From NCBI GenBank assembly GCA_905233625.1, contig CAJOFJ010000008.1, forward strand, positions 1-64,000: a stretch of DNA of 64,000 nt, given 5' to 3'. A model generated the notes under the pieces. The model was not told the origin of the DNA, searched no databases, and worked only from the letters and a program-made list of their open reading frames with translations. Below are positions 7,419 to 15,706 of the stretch, piece after piece. This stretch comes from an uncultured Bacteroidales bacterium (GTDB lineage Bacteria; Bacteroidota; Bacteroidia; Bacteroidales; WCHB1-69). Position 1 is the stretch's first letter, and every line of letters starts with the position of its first letter. Position numbers and translations under genes: made by a program.

Positions 7419-7501
7419 CTCCGCGGTGCGCTATAAGCCTGCGCCGAAGCACTGAACTTGCCCACCGCGGAACGGACTCATCGTAGCCGGTGCAAAAAAA
7501 A
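7419..7501. repeat. Structured 80-base repeat, copy 1
   Basis: CCGCGGTG (7421-7428) pairs with CACCGCGG (7463-7470). An inner GCGC...GCGC stem has loop TATAAGCCT. It ends in AACGGACTC..TAG..TGCA and an A tract. By eye it is about 84 percent identical to 9175-9259 in the same orientation. The two copies enclose the FISUMP/DUF5618-like pair. Confidence 0.7.
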
Positions 7502-7536
7502 GATTATGCAAATGCATAAAAAAACAAGAAATATGG

Positions 7537-7565
7537 TTGATAATAAATAATAATTTGTATATTTG
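7537..7565 (+). promoter_or_regulatory. Promoter of the FISUMP lipoprotein gene
   Basis: TTG (7537-7539), an 18-base spacer, then TATATTTG (7558-7565). The ATG is 61 bases downstream. Confidence 0.65.
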
Positions 7566-7626
7566 CGATTTATAACTCAGGGAAGAGACATATTGACAAA
7601 TTTTTTCATAACCAAAACAAAACACT

Positions 7627-8499
7627 ATGAGAAAACTTTTCATTTTGGGAACGGCAATTGTCGTTTCCGTGGCGATGCTGATGACATCATGCAAAAAAGA
7701 GGAAGTGAACAACAATGGCAACAACAGTAACACGGAGAATCCCGGCGGCGGTGGTTCTGGTGGAGGATCTGGCTCTGGTGGTGGTACCGGCTCTGCCAAT
7801 ACTGATTATCCTTCCACGGCAATAGTTATACATAATGCGGTGACGGATATAGATGGGAACCGTTATGATGCTGTACAGATTGGTAATCAGGTATGGATGG
7901 CGGAGAATTTACGCACCACAAAATATTCCGATGGTACTGTCATTCCTATAAGTAGTTCCACCAGTTCAACCATAGCATATCGTTATGTTCCGAAAAACGA
8001 TATGAATTATGTGCCTTCTTATGGCTACCTGTATAATTGGACGGCGGTGATGCATGGGGAAAACATTAGTGATGATGATCCCATCGGGGTTCAGGGGATA
8101 TGTCCCACTGGCTGGCATGTGCCAAATGGCAGTGAGTGGTCGCAGATGAAAGAATATATGAAAAGTCAGTCGTTGTATTGGTCAAATGGAAGTCCCAATC
8201 ATATTGCAAAAGCTTTGTCCGCTACATGGGGTTGGGATAGTGTGGAGGAGGAATATAATGTTTATGCCCCTGGCTGTAATATGAGTACAAACAATGCTAC
8301 TGGATTCTCAGCCCTTCCTGCAGGAATAGCTAATGGTGGTGGTTTCGGATCCTCCGCCCAATTCTGGACTTCATCGAAAGATGGTAGTCATCCCGCATAT
8401 AGTATTCATTGGGGGAATGTTTATAATCCGGAATTTGATTTGTATTATGGAGAAACTGAAGAGTATAGGTCGTTGTCGGTCCGTTGCGTTCGCGATTAG
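7627..8499 (+). CDS. FISUMP-domain lipoprotein
   Basis: 290 residues. A lipoprotein signal ends LMTSC with Cys near residue 22, followed by KKEE. A flexible Asn/Gly/Ser-rich linker (about 27-60, many GGGSG runs) comes next. The rest is a FISUMP domain: VTDIDGNRYDAVQIG, VWMAENLRTTKYSDGT, YNWTAVM, GICPTGWHVP, NNATGFSALPAG, FWTSS and final VRCVRD. The C-terminal domain is closely related to that of the 736-3798 protein, but the tail-fibre repeats are absent. It should be anchored in the outer membrane, possibly surface-exposed. FISUMP has no assigned biochemical function. It has its own promoter and a terminator at 8531-8560. Confidence 0.85.
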   Translation: MRKLFILGTAIVVSVAMLMTSCKKEEVNNNGNNSNTENPGGGGSGGGSGSGGGTGSANTDYPSTAIVIHNAVTDIDGNRYDAVQIGNQVWMAENLRTTKYSDGTVIPISSSTSSTIAYRYVPKNDMNYVPSYGYLYNWTAVMHGENISDDDPIGVQGICPTGWHVPNGSEWSQMKEYMKSQSLYWSNGSPNHIAKALSATWGWDSVEEEYNVYAPGCNMSTNNATGFSALPAGIANGGGFGSSAQFWTSSKDGSHPAYSIHWGNVYNPEFDLYYGETEEYRSLSVRCVRD

Positions 8500-8530
8500 A
8501 ACAGTTTACAGTTAACAATTAATAGTTTAG

Positions 8531-8560
8531 GGAGGGCAGGAAGGTCCTCCTTTTTTTTTT
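8531..8560 (+). terminator. Terminator of the FISUMP lipoprotein gene
   Basis: GGAGG (8531-8535) pairs with CCTCC (8546-8550), followed by ten T. It shares the GGGAGGGC start with the terminator at 3827, in line with the two FISUMP loci being related. Confidence 0.7.
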
Positions 8561-8706
8561 GGCGAGGGTGATTGTGGGTGCATATCATTTCGTCTTCTGA
8601 ATTCCTCCGAAAATTCAATCTTGATTTTAACAACTGTTAGTTAAAATGTTTTTCTTTATTTTTAATTTATTGATTTACAATGATAAAAAATTTGCTATTG
8701 ATTTTG

Positions 8707-8734
8707 TTGAAATGGCATTCTTGTTGTATCTTTG
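8707..8734 (+). promoter_or_regulatory. Promoter of the second DUF5618-like gene
   Basis: TTG (8707-8709), then TATCTTTG (8727-8734). The ATG at 8757 is 23 bases away, as short a leader as in the first copy. The TTGAAATG context is also shared with 4735-4742. Confidence 0.65.
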
Positions 8735-8756
8735 CCTTCAGAAAAACGATGGTTTA

Positions 8757-9173
8757 ATGATGGAAAATAAAGAACAAAAAAATCCCATTGATGAGGCCCG
8801 CAGGTATGTGGCCAATGCGGAGGAAATCATCAAGAACTCCGTTTATAATCCGGAAATAAAGCAGTACAGGGACAAGAAATATGTTCGGATTGCTGGCGAC
8901 ACCTTGTGGAAGGGATGCCTGATAGCGCTTGATGCGGTGTTGAATGTCCGTAAAGGCAAGGGCCGCCCGTCCATTGAAAAATACAAGGAGGCAGCAAAAA
9001 AGCGTGATGGAAAGTTGTTGTCTTTCATTTTGGCCGGCTACGATACTATGCATCTTGTGATGGGTTATGACGGGAACAAAACCAAAAAAGTTTGCGATGC
9101 GGGTTTTGAAACCGCTAATGATATCATCAACCGTTGCGCATTGCTGTATAACCCGGAAATGGTTGTCGCATAA
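8757..9173 (+). CDS. DUF5618-like small helical protein, copy 2
   Basis: 138 residues from ATG 8757 (or 137 from 8760). A longer reading from 8646 starts upstream of the promoter and is rejected. It parallels copy 1 along its whole length: KNPIDEARRYVANAEE, KYVRIAGDTLWKG, LIALDAVL, RPSIEKYKEA, GYDGNKTKKVCDAGFE. It ends with a short extension, PEMVVA. Function is unknown. Its stop is one base from the second structured repeat copy (9175), so the repeat may serve as its 3' end. Confidence 0.75.
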   Translation: MMENKEQKNPIDEARRYVANAEEIIKNSVYNPEIKQYRDKKYVRIAGDTLWKGCLIALDAVLNVRKGKGRPSIEKYKEAAKKRDGKLLSFILAGYDTMHLVMGYDGNKTKKVCDAGFETANDIINRCALLYNPEMVVA

Positions 9174-9174
9174 C

Positions 9175-9259
9175 CTCCGCGGTGCGCTATAAGTCTGCGC
9201 CGAAGCACTTCACCATCTCACTGCGGAACGGACTCGTTGTAGCTGATGCAAAAAAAAAA
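9175..9259. repeat. Structured 80-base repeat, copy 2
   Basis: CCGCGGTG (9177-9184) pairs with CACTGCGG (9219-9226); the one change against copy 1 keeps a G-T wobble. The central loop region varies most between copies, while the stem and the AACGGACTC block are kept. It ends in a run of A. Confidence 0.7.
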
Positions 9260-9316
9260 CATGAGGTAAAAAAATTAGCACATTAACTAATTAACTCATT
9301 TGCTAATTATTTTTCG

Positions 9317-9324
9317 TATCTTTG
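9317..9324 (+). promoter_or_regulatory. -7 box for the queC operon
   Basis: TATCTTTG, 26 bases before the queC ATG at 9351. Because the box lies downstream of the earlier in-frame ATG at 9300, the later start is the likely one. Confidence 0.6.
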
Positions 9325-9350
9325 CAGTTTGGACTTTCAAATATCAACTT

Positions 9351-10010
9351 ATGGCGAAAGATGCGGTAATTATTATCTCAGGAGGCATGGACTCCACCAC
9401 GATGCTCTATGAGTTCAAGGACGAGATTGCCATGGCTATTACCTTTGATTATGGCTCCACCCAGAACGGACGCGAGCGCGTTTGCGCCGTGACACATTGC
9501 CAGCGTTTGGGTATCAGGCATATTATTGTCCCGCTCGAATTCATGCACCGCTATTTCAAGAGCACCCTGCTGATGACCGCTGAAGATATTCCGGAGGGCA
9601 ATTACAACGACGAGAATATGAAATCGACGGTGGTGCCTTTCCGCAACGGCATCATGTTGGCCATTGCCGCAGGTATTGCCGAGAGCAACGGACTGAAACG
9701 TGTGATGATTGCCAATCACGCTGGCGACCATGCCATCTATCCCGACTGTCGCCCCGAGTTTGTGCAGGCCATGTCGGAGGCGATGTCGGCGGGAACCTAC
9801 GAGAATGTGGAGGTGTGGGCGCCTTATACCTTCCTGAGCAAGAAGGAAATCGCTGAGCATGGCAAGGCCTTGGGACTGGACTACACGGAGACTTATTCCT
9901 GCTATAAAGGCGGCGAGAAGCACTGTGGCAAATGCGGTACCTGCCGCGAACGCATCCAAGCCTTGAAAGAAGCCGGCATCGATGACAAAACCGAATATGA
10001 AAATTTATAG
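9351..10010 (+). CDS. queC: 7-cyano-7-deazaguanine (preQ0) synthase QueC
   Basis: 219 residues. It converts 7-carboxy-7-deazaguanine to preQ0 using ammonia and ATP, in queuosine precursor synthesis in the cytoplasm. The PP-loop motif ISGGMDSTTML is at the N-terminus. The zinc-binding cysteines lie in CYKGGEKHCGKCGTC near the C-terminus, and NHAGDHAIYPDCRPEF is a family signature. The length is normal for QueC. It is followed after 3 bases by queD, then queE, so three successive enzymes of the pathway are together. GTP cyclohydrolase (folE) is not in this window. Confidence 0.95.
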   Translation: MAKDAVIIISGGMDSTTMLYEFKDEIAMAITFDYGSTQNGRERVCAVTHCQRLGIRHIIVPLEFMHRYFKSTLLMTAEDIPEGNYNDENMKSTVVPFRNGIMLAIAAGIAESNGLKRVMIANHAGDHAIYPDCRPEFVQAMSEAMSAGTYENVEVWAPYTFLSKKEIAEHGKALGLDYTETYSCYKGGEKHCGKCGTCRERIQALKEAGIDDKTEYENL

Positions 10011-10013
10011 AAT

Positions 10014-10367
10014 ATGTATTACGTAAGAAAAACCTTGGAAATATCAGCCTGTCACCAGTTATATCTGGATTATGAGAGCAAGTGCGAGAACCTTCACGGT
10101 CACAATTGGAAAGTCAATGTGTATTGCCGCTCTGAGCAACTGGACAGCAATGGCATGGTGTGCGATTTTACAGAGATCAAACGACTGATTCACGGGAGAA
10201 TAGACCATAGAAATTTGAATGAGGTGCTGGATTTCAATCCCACTGCTGAGAATCTGGCCAAGTGGATTGTCGATACCGTACCGAACTGCTACCGTGCCGA
10301 TGTGTGGGAGTCGCGGGACAACAAGGCATCTTACATCAAGGATGATGCGGTACAGAATTTTGATTAA
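10014..10367 (+). CDS. queD: 6-carboxytetrahydropterin synthase QueD
   Basis: 117 residues. It makes 6-carboxy-5,6,7,8-tetrahydropterin from dihydroneopterin triphosphate, the step before QueE. The zinc-binding histidines are in SACHQL and in CENLHGHNW, where the Cys is the catalytic residue. DFTEIK, DHRNLNEV and NPTAENLAKWI are typical motifs. It starts 3 bases after queC ends, so coupling is likely. Confidence 0.93.
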   Translation: MYYVRKTLEISACHQLYLDYESKCENLHGHNWKVNVYCRSEQLDSNGMVCDFTEIKRLIHGRIDHRNLNEVLDFNPTAENLAKWIVDTVPNCYRADVWESRDNKASYIKDDAVQNFD

Positions 10368-10406
10368 TAATATTTTGCGCCTGTTATAACTGGGGGAAAT
10401 TGCCAG

Positions 10407-11003
10407 ATGAACGCTTATAAAATCAATGAGATTTTTTACTCCCTGCAGGGAGAAGGGTTTCACAGCGGAACCCCTGCGGTGTTTGTGCGCTTCAGTGGTT
10501 GCAACCTGCATTGCGAGTTTTGCGATACACAGCATCAGCAAGGAACAATGATGTCGCTTCAAGATATTGTGAATAATGTGAATAATTATCCTGGTGCGCC
10601 GCTGTTGGTTTTGACAGGCGGCGAGCCATCGTTGTTCATCGATGGGGAGTTTGTCGCAGCACTGAAAACTGGTACGGGGAAGCTGATAGCGATAGAGACC
10701 AACGGCACCCGTGTACTCCCCGAAAATATTGACTGGGTGACGTTTTCGCCGAAGAATGCCTTTCCCGGTGGCGAGGCAGAACCTTGCGTGTTAACCCGTT
10801 GCGATGAGTTGAAAGTGGTATATTTGGGGCAGGACTTGTCTCAATATGACGAGATAGTGTCGAAACACCGCTTCCTGCAACCTTGTTACAGCCTCGATGA
10901 GGCTCAACGCCAGCGGAATATGAAGGTCTGTGTGTCTGCCGTGCTGTCGCATTCTTCATGGCGTCTTTCCCTGCAAATCCACAGAATTTTAAATATTCAA
11001 TAA
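10407..11003 (+). CDS. queE: 7-carboxy-7-deazaguanine synthase QueE
   Basis: 198 residues. A radical-SAM enzyme that rearranges carboxytetrahydropterin to 7-carboxy-7-deazaguanine. The cluster motif is CNLHCEFC (C-x3-C-x2-C); IFYSLQGEGFHSG at the N-terminus and LTGGEPSL are diagnostic. The end, WRLSLQIHRILNIQ, is the usual QueE C-terminus. It is 39 bases after queD and closes the operon. Confidence 0.93.
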   Translation: MNAYKINEIFYSLQGEGFHSGTPAVFVRFSGCNLHCEFCDTQHQQGTMMSLQDIVNNVNNYPGAPLLVLTGGEPSLFIDGEFVAALKTGTGKLIAIETNGTRVLPENIDWVTFSPKNAFPGGEAEPCVLTRCDELKVVYLGQDLSQYDEIVSKHRFLQPCYSLDEAQRQRNMKVCVSAVLSHSSWRLSLQIHRILNIQ

Positions 11004-11079
11004 TATTATGTTTTTTTAAGAAATAATAAGTTTATCATTTCTTGAAATTATTGTATTATTGCATGTTAAATAAAAAAAT

Positions 11080-14000
11080 ATGAAAAATACGGGATATTTA
11101 TGTGTTTCCCTATTTTTGTGTTTTGCTTTTTTATTCTGTTTGCAAGGGAAATCGCAAAATTTTGATGTTATTGTCGGTAATGGTACTGCAGAAACGAATG
11201 TAAGTCCATACAACAATTATTACAAGAATTCATGGACAGAGTGTATCTATTTGGCTTCTGACATTGCTGAGTCGGGAAATATCTATAAGGTGGCATGGAA
11301 CTGTTCCAGCGCCTATGCCTTTTCCATGTACACTATGAAAATTTACATGGGAACCACGACCAGAACGTCGCATAGTAACACAAGTGATTGGCAGAGCCTG
11401 AGTAATTTGGATTTGGTGTATTCCGGTACAAATTTCCAGACACCGAACACTACGGGCTGGCAATCTGTCATTTTGGATGATGTATTTGAATACGATGGAA
11501 CAGAAAATCTGGTGGTAGTGGTGTCAAAGACCGCCGCAAGTTATAACAGTACACCAGAATACTATTACACGAATAAATCAAATTCAGTGTTATATCGTCG
11601 TAATGACAGTAATTTGTCTTATGCTGAACATCCAGGTAGTAGTAGTGGAACCACTTCGAACAATTTGGCTAATATCCGTCTGTATTTTATGCCAGACGCA
11701 TGTCCATCACCAAGGTCGGTGACCGTGACTGATATTACGGAGGAGTCGGCGACTGTGTCGTGGCAAGGAAATGCCAACGCCACACAATGGCAGGTGGGCT
11801 ATGGTTTGTCTGTGGACGCCGCAATGCAGAATCTTACTACTGTAAATGTAACCAGCTTTGATATGACAGGTTTAGACCCTGAAACAGAGTATTATGTGGT
11901 GGTGAGATCAATTTGCGGAGGGGATTTTTCTGTATGGAAAAACCGCAAGTTCAAAACCGCTTGCGCGGGTGCCTTCGAATCGAGCAACTGCTTTGATTTG
12001 ACAAATCTGAATGCTCCGTACATTACGTGTTACTATGGCACTTTCTCCAATCCGTATCTTAATATAGGGGTTATGAGTAATCGACATACGGTTATAACAA
12101 CAGATGACTATGATCCGTATACCGAAAATACACTTCCGGTAATTCCGGATTGTAAGAATTATTCTGTTCGCTTGGGAAATAGTAATACAGGCGCGGAGGC
12201 TGAAAGTATTTCTGTTAATTATCAGGTAGATACAAATGTTTCGGATTTGTTGCTGCTGCAATATGCCATTGTGATGGAAGACCCCGGTCATACCCCGGAG
12301 GACCAGCCCCGCTTTACCATGGAAATCCTTAACAGTAATAATCAGTTGATTGATCAGAATTGTGGATATGAGAATTTTATTGCTTCTTCAGGTTTGGGAT
12401 GGTCTTCGAGTGGTGGTGTGATTTGGAATGAGTGGACCACCGTGGGCATGGATTTGTCCGCATATCATGGCCAAAATGTGAAAATACGTCTTACAACCAG
12501 GGATTGTGAGAGAAGTGGACATTTCGGCTATGCCTATTTTACGCTGGATTGTGGCAGTAAACGTATGAGATCCCATTTCTGTGGTGTGGATAGTGTGAAA
12601 ACATTTATGGCACCGGCCGGTTTCCGCTACCAGTGGTTCTGGGAGTCACAGCCGGCAAACATACTGTCCACGTCCAGATCCTATACAGTAGAGGGAAATG
12701 TCACGGACAGAATCGTCTGCAAGGTTATTTCAATGCAAAAAGATGGGTGTTTCTTTTACATTTATGGTTCAATGGCTCCACGATATCCCTTAGCTGAATT
12801 CTCTGCCAATGTTAACAGTTGTGATAGAACGTGCACTTTCAATAATTTGAGCCGTGTTTCTGTGGATGGCATTACTCCGAATGCTGAATATGAGCCTTGT
12901 GACGATGCGTTGTGGGACTTCGGGGACGGAACCCAAAGTACATTGTATCAGGCCACTCATCAATATGCCAGTCCTGGCACATATGTCGTTAGGCTGATTT
13001 CGGGATTGAATAGCTTTAGCTGTTCGGATACGGTGGCCTATACGGTTTATATGCCGGATTTGTCATCACATATTGATACTGTGGTTTGTGATTCAGTACG
13101 TATCAACAGTGCTTTGTATACGATTTCCGGTGATTATACTCAGCATTTGACATCCGTCAATGGATGTGACAGTGTCCTGACGGTGCATGTAGTTGTGCAT
13201 CCTTCTAAAAGCACCGAGTTTTCACAGGTGGCCTGCGAAAACTATACTTGGATGGGAAATACCTATACCGAAAGTGGCCATTATCAATGTCACATGCAGA
13301 CCGCCATGGGCTGTGATAGCTTGCTTACGCTTCATCTTACAGTGGGACAACCTGCCGAGACAGTCATTACCGATACGGTTTGTGGAAGTTATACCTGGAA
13401 TAACTTGACGTATGGCAATACGGGACAATATGTTCAGCATTTCCAGACTGTCTATGGTTGCGATAGTACGGTGACTTTGTTCTTAAGTGTGGGACATGAC
13501 ACTACTTGCTCTTTTGCCGCCACAGCCTGCGAAAATTATACATGGAACGATGTGAATTATAATACCACAGGAGTATATACCCAGTATTTCCATTCTGTCT
13601 TGGGATGTGATAGTACAGTGATGCTGCATCTGACTGTCGGCCAACATGAAACCACGGATATCTTGGATACAATCTGTATGGGTGAAGATTATAGAAAATA
13701 TAATTTCAATATCCCTCAGAATGAAACTTATTCGTTCAGCTTATATGAGACAGCGCAAAATAATGTTTCGCAATATGGGTGTGACAGTGTCGTTAATCTT
13801 CATTTGACTATTTTGGATACAACGGTGTCAATCGTTCCTTTGTATGGGGATTTCTGTGAGAATATGTATCAGGAATTGTCGGTGGAGACAAGTTTTCAGG
13901 ATTATGTGTGGAATACGGGAGCTGTATCGCCGTCTATTGTTGTTACGGAACCAGGCATATACAGTATAACAGCTTCGTTTAAGCAATGTTCTGTTACAAG

Positions 14001-14307
14001 GGAATTTGTGATTGAGCCTTGTAAAATACCTGTTTTTGTTCCGAATACTATCACTCCGGGTACGCCAGATGGCAATAATGATTATTTTTCGGCTTATACC
14101 GAGGCCATGCAGTATGTGGAGGACTTTGAAATCAATATCTATGACCGTTGGGGTGTTTTGGTGTTTACTTCCAAAGATCCAGGATTTCAATGGGATGGAA
14201 CCGTAAATGGCCGTTTGCTTTTGAATCAGCTATATACGTATAAAATCAAAATGACCACGGTGTTCAAGGAACATCATTTTTTGAAGGGCACTGTTCTTGT
14301 AATCTGA
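11080..14307 (+). CDS. Large secreted adhesin-like protein with T9SS type B sorting domain
   Basis: 1075 residues. Signal peptide 1-25 (ending GKSQ). Residues about 26-205 are a beta-rich domain (VGNGTAE, YLASDI, KIYMGTT, LVYSG, NLVVVV) that recurs twice in the giant protein at 46409. An FN3 domain follows (about 207-295: ESATVSWQG, TEYYVVVRSICGG), then a jelly-roll-like region (about 300-500). A PKD domain is at about 570-657 (WDFGDGTQS, ASPGTYVVRL). Four repeats of about 60 residues follow (about 660-913), marked by C.NYTW..YT.SG.Y and GCDSxxxLxLTV. The last 95 residues (VPNTITPGTPDGNND, INIYDRWGVLVF, LKGTVLVI) are the gliding-motility-type C-terminal sorting domain. It is probably exported by T9SS and surface-attached. 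A weak promoter-like TATTATTG is at 11054-11061. Confidence 0.88.
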   Translation: MKNTGYLCVSLFLCFAFLFCLQGKSQNFDVIVGNGTAETNVSPYNNYYKNSWTECIYLASDIAESGNIYKVAWNCSSAYAFSMYTMKIYMGTTTRTSHSNTSDWQSLSNLDLVYSGTNFQTPNTTGWQSVILDDVFEYDGTENLVVVVSKTAASYNSTPEYYYTNKSNSVLYRRNDSNLSYAEHPGSSSGTTSNNLANIRLYFMPDACPSPRSVTVTDITEESATVSWQGNANATQWQVGYGLSVDAAMQNLTTVNVTSFDMTGLDPETEYYVVVRSICGGDFSVWKNRKFKTACAGAFESSNCFDLTNLNAPYITCYYGTFSNPYLNIGVMSNRHTVITTDDYDPYTENTLPVIPDCKNYSVRLGNSNTGAEAESISVNYQVDTNVSDLLLLQYAIVMEDPGHTPEDQPRFTMEILNSNNQLIDQNCGYENFIASSGLGWSSSGGVIWNEWTTVGMDLSAYHGQNVKIRLTTRDCERSGHFGYAYFTLDCGSKRMRSHFCGVDSVKTFMAPAGFRYQWFWESQPANILSTSRSYTVEGNVTDRIVCKVISMQKDGCFFYIYGSMAPRYPLAEFSANVNSCDRTCTFNNLSRVSVDGITPNAEYEPCDDALWDFGDGTQSTLYQATHQYASPGTYVVRLISGLNSFSCSDTVAYTVYMPDLSSHIDTVVCDSVRINSALYTISGDYTQHLTSVNGCDSVLTVHVVVHPSKSTEFSQVACENYTWMGNTYTESGHYQCHMQTAMGCDSLLTLHLTVGQPAETVITDTVCGSYTWNNLTYGNTGQYVQHFQTVYGCDSTVTLFLSVGHDTTCSFAATACENYTWNDVNYNTTGVYTQYFHSVLGCDSTVMLHLTVGQHETTDILDTICMGEDYRKYNFNIPQNETYSFSLYETAQNNVSQYGCDSVVNLHLTILDTTVSIVPLYGDFCENMYQELSVETSFQDYVWNTGAVSPSIVVTEPGIYSITASFKQCSVTREFVIEPCKIPVFVPNTITPGTPDGNNDYFSAYTEAMQYVEDFEINIYDRWGVLVFTSKDPGFQWDGTVNGRLLLNQLYTYKIKMTTVFKEHHFLKGTVLVI

Positions 14308-14349
14308 GTTGCCGTCCTTTCAGGACTCATCAATATTTACGGCATACAC

Positions 14350-14490
14350 AACATTTGCTAATTTGCTAATTAACCAATTCGCTAATTAAATTAGCACATT
14401 AGCACATTAGCACATTGTCTCATTGTCTCATTGGCACATTGAAAATCATTTGCTAATTTGCAAATTGTCTAATTTGCTAATTAAATTTTT
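14350..14490. repeat. Low-complexity interspersed repeat tract
   Basis: Repeats of TTTGCTAATT and TTAGCACA fill the gap before dnaX; a shorter stretch of the same type is at 9270-9310. No gene is seen here. Confidence 0.6.
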
Positions 14491-14501
14491 TTGTATCTTT
14501 G
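14474..14501 (+). promoter_or_regulatory. Promoter of dnaX
   Basis: TTG (14474-14476), a 17-base spacer, then TATCTTTG (14494-14501), 66 bases before the dnaX ATG. The -33 element lies inside the low-complexity repeat. Confidence 0.6.
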
Positions 14502-14566
14502 CAAGAATTTAAATGATGATTTTTGACATCATTGTGGCATAGTATAAATCTTTATACCAGATATTT

Positions 14567-15706
14567 ATGGATAATTTTATCGTTTCAGCCCGTAAGTACC
14601 GACCAACGACTTTTAACTCCGTGGTGGGTCAGGAGCATATCACCTCCACTTTGAAGAATGCCATCAAGACCGGCCAGATTGCGCAGTCGTTCCTGTTCTG
14701 CGGTCCCCGTGGGGTGGGTAAGACTACCTGCGCCCGTATCTTCGCCAAGGCACTGAACTGCCAGCATTTGACAGTGGATTTTGAGCCGTGCAACGAGTGT
14801 GACTCCTGCCGGGCTTACAACGAATCGGCCTCTTTCAATGTTTATGAGCTGGATGCGGCCTCCAACAACTCGGTGGACGATATCCGCTCGCTGGTGGAGC
14901 AGGTGCGCATCGCTCCACAGGGCGCCAAATACAAGGTGTATGTCATCGATGAGGTCCACATGCTGTCGTCAGCGGCTTTCAACGCCTTCCTGAAAACCTT
15001 GGAGGAACCGCCTGCCTATGCCAAGTTCATTCTGGCTACGACCGAAAAGCATAAAATTATCCCGACCATCCTTTCCCGATGCCAAGTATATGATTTCAAG
15101 CGTATTAATGACAATGATATCATCAAACATCTGCAGTATGTGGCGAAGAGTGAGCATGTGGAAGCCGAAGAGGAAGCCCTGCGCGTGATTGCCGCCAAGG
15201 CGGATGGTGCCCTGCGTGATGCTTTGTCCATCTTCGACCAGATTGTCAGTTTCTCTGGTGGTGCCATAACCTACAAGCAGACCATTGAAAACCTGAATGT
15301 TCTGGATGTGAACAACTACTTCAACATGGTTCACCACTTGTTCAGTGAGGATGAGTCTGCGGCGTTGCTGTTGTTCGATGAGATTCTGTCCAATGGCTTT
15401 GAAGCACAGCATTTTATCGCTGGTTTGGCCAAGCATTTTCGCAATCTGTTGGTGGCACAGAATCCTTCCACTGTTCGCTTGATGGAGGCTTCCGACAGCA
15501 TCAAACAACAATATGCCATGCAAGCGCAGAATATTGACAAAGCTTTGCTGCTGAGAGCTTTGGACTTGTCCAATGAGTGCGATTTCAATTTCAAGACCTC
15601 CAATAACAAACGTTTGTCCGTCGAATTATGCTTGATGAAGATTCATGCCAATTATGTCTTTATCAAGAATAAAGCGGCGACTAAAGTCAGGCAATCACGG
15701 GAGTGA
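14567..15706 (+). CDS. dnaX: DNA polymerase III gamma/tau subunit, N-terminal part
   Basis: 379 residues. The clamp-loader ATPase: Walker A GPRGVGKTT, a zinc module with CNECDSC, Walker B VIDEVHM and an SRCQ arginine-finger-type sensor, followed by the clamp-loader collar domain to about residue 360. It reaches a stop (15704-15706) just after the collar, giving a gamma-like product. The rest of the tau chain is in another frame (15636-16457). In Bacteroidota DnaX is usually one uninterrupted chain of about 600 residues. Moving from this frame to the next needs a +1 (or -2) shift, opposite to the -1 shift of E. coli dnaX, and I see no A-rich slippery heptamer. A sequencing or assembly indel is the simplest explanation; recoding is possible. 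Confidence 0.9.
   Translation: MDNFIVSARKYRPTTFNSVVGQEHITSTLKNAIKTGQIAQSFLFCGPRGVGKTTCARIFAKALNCQHLTVDFEPCNECDSCRAYNESASFNVYELDAASNNSVDDIRSLVEQVRIAPQGAKYKVYVIDEVHMLSSAAFNAFLKTLEEPPAYAKFILATTEKHKIIPTILSRCQVYDFKRINDNDIIKHLQYVAKSEHVEAEEEALRVIAAKADGALRDALSIFDQIVSFSGGAITYKQTIENLNVLDVNNYFNMVHHLFSEDESAALLLFDEILSNGFEAQHFIAGLAKHFRNLLVAQNPSTVRLMEASDSIKQQYAMQAQNIDKALLLRALDLSNECDFNFKTSNNKRLSVELCLMKIHANYVFIKNKAATKVRQSRE

Noticed and set aside
7216-7465. 68- and 78-codon minus-strand ORFs in the intergenic gap
   Set aside because: They cover hairpin-rich repeat DNA, overlap each other and have no promoter or recognisable product.
9351-11003. Deazaguanine DNA modification (dpd) island
   Set aside because: Only the preQ0 genes queC, queD and queE are present; no dpd-type transferase, helicase or nuclease genes flank them.
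15636-15706. Confident programmed frameshift in dnaX
   Set aside because: No slippery heptamer or clear stimulatory structure seen; an indel error is at least as likely, so it is left as an open finding.
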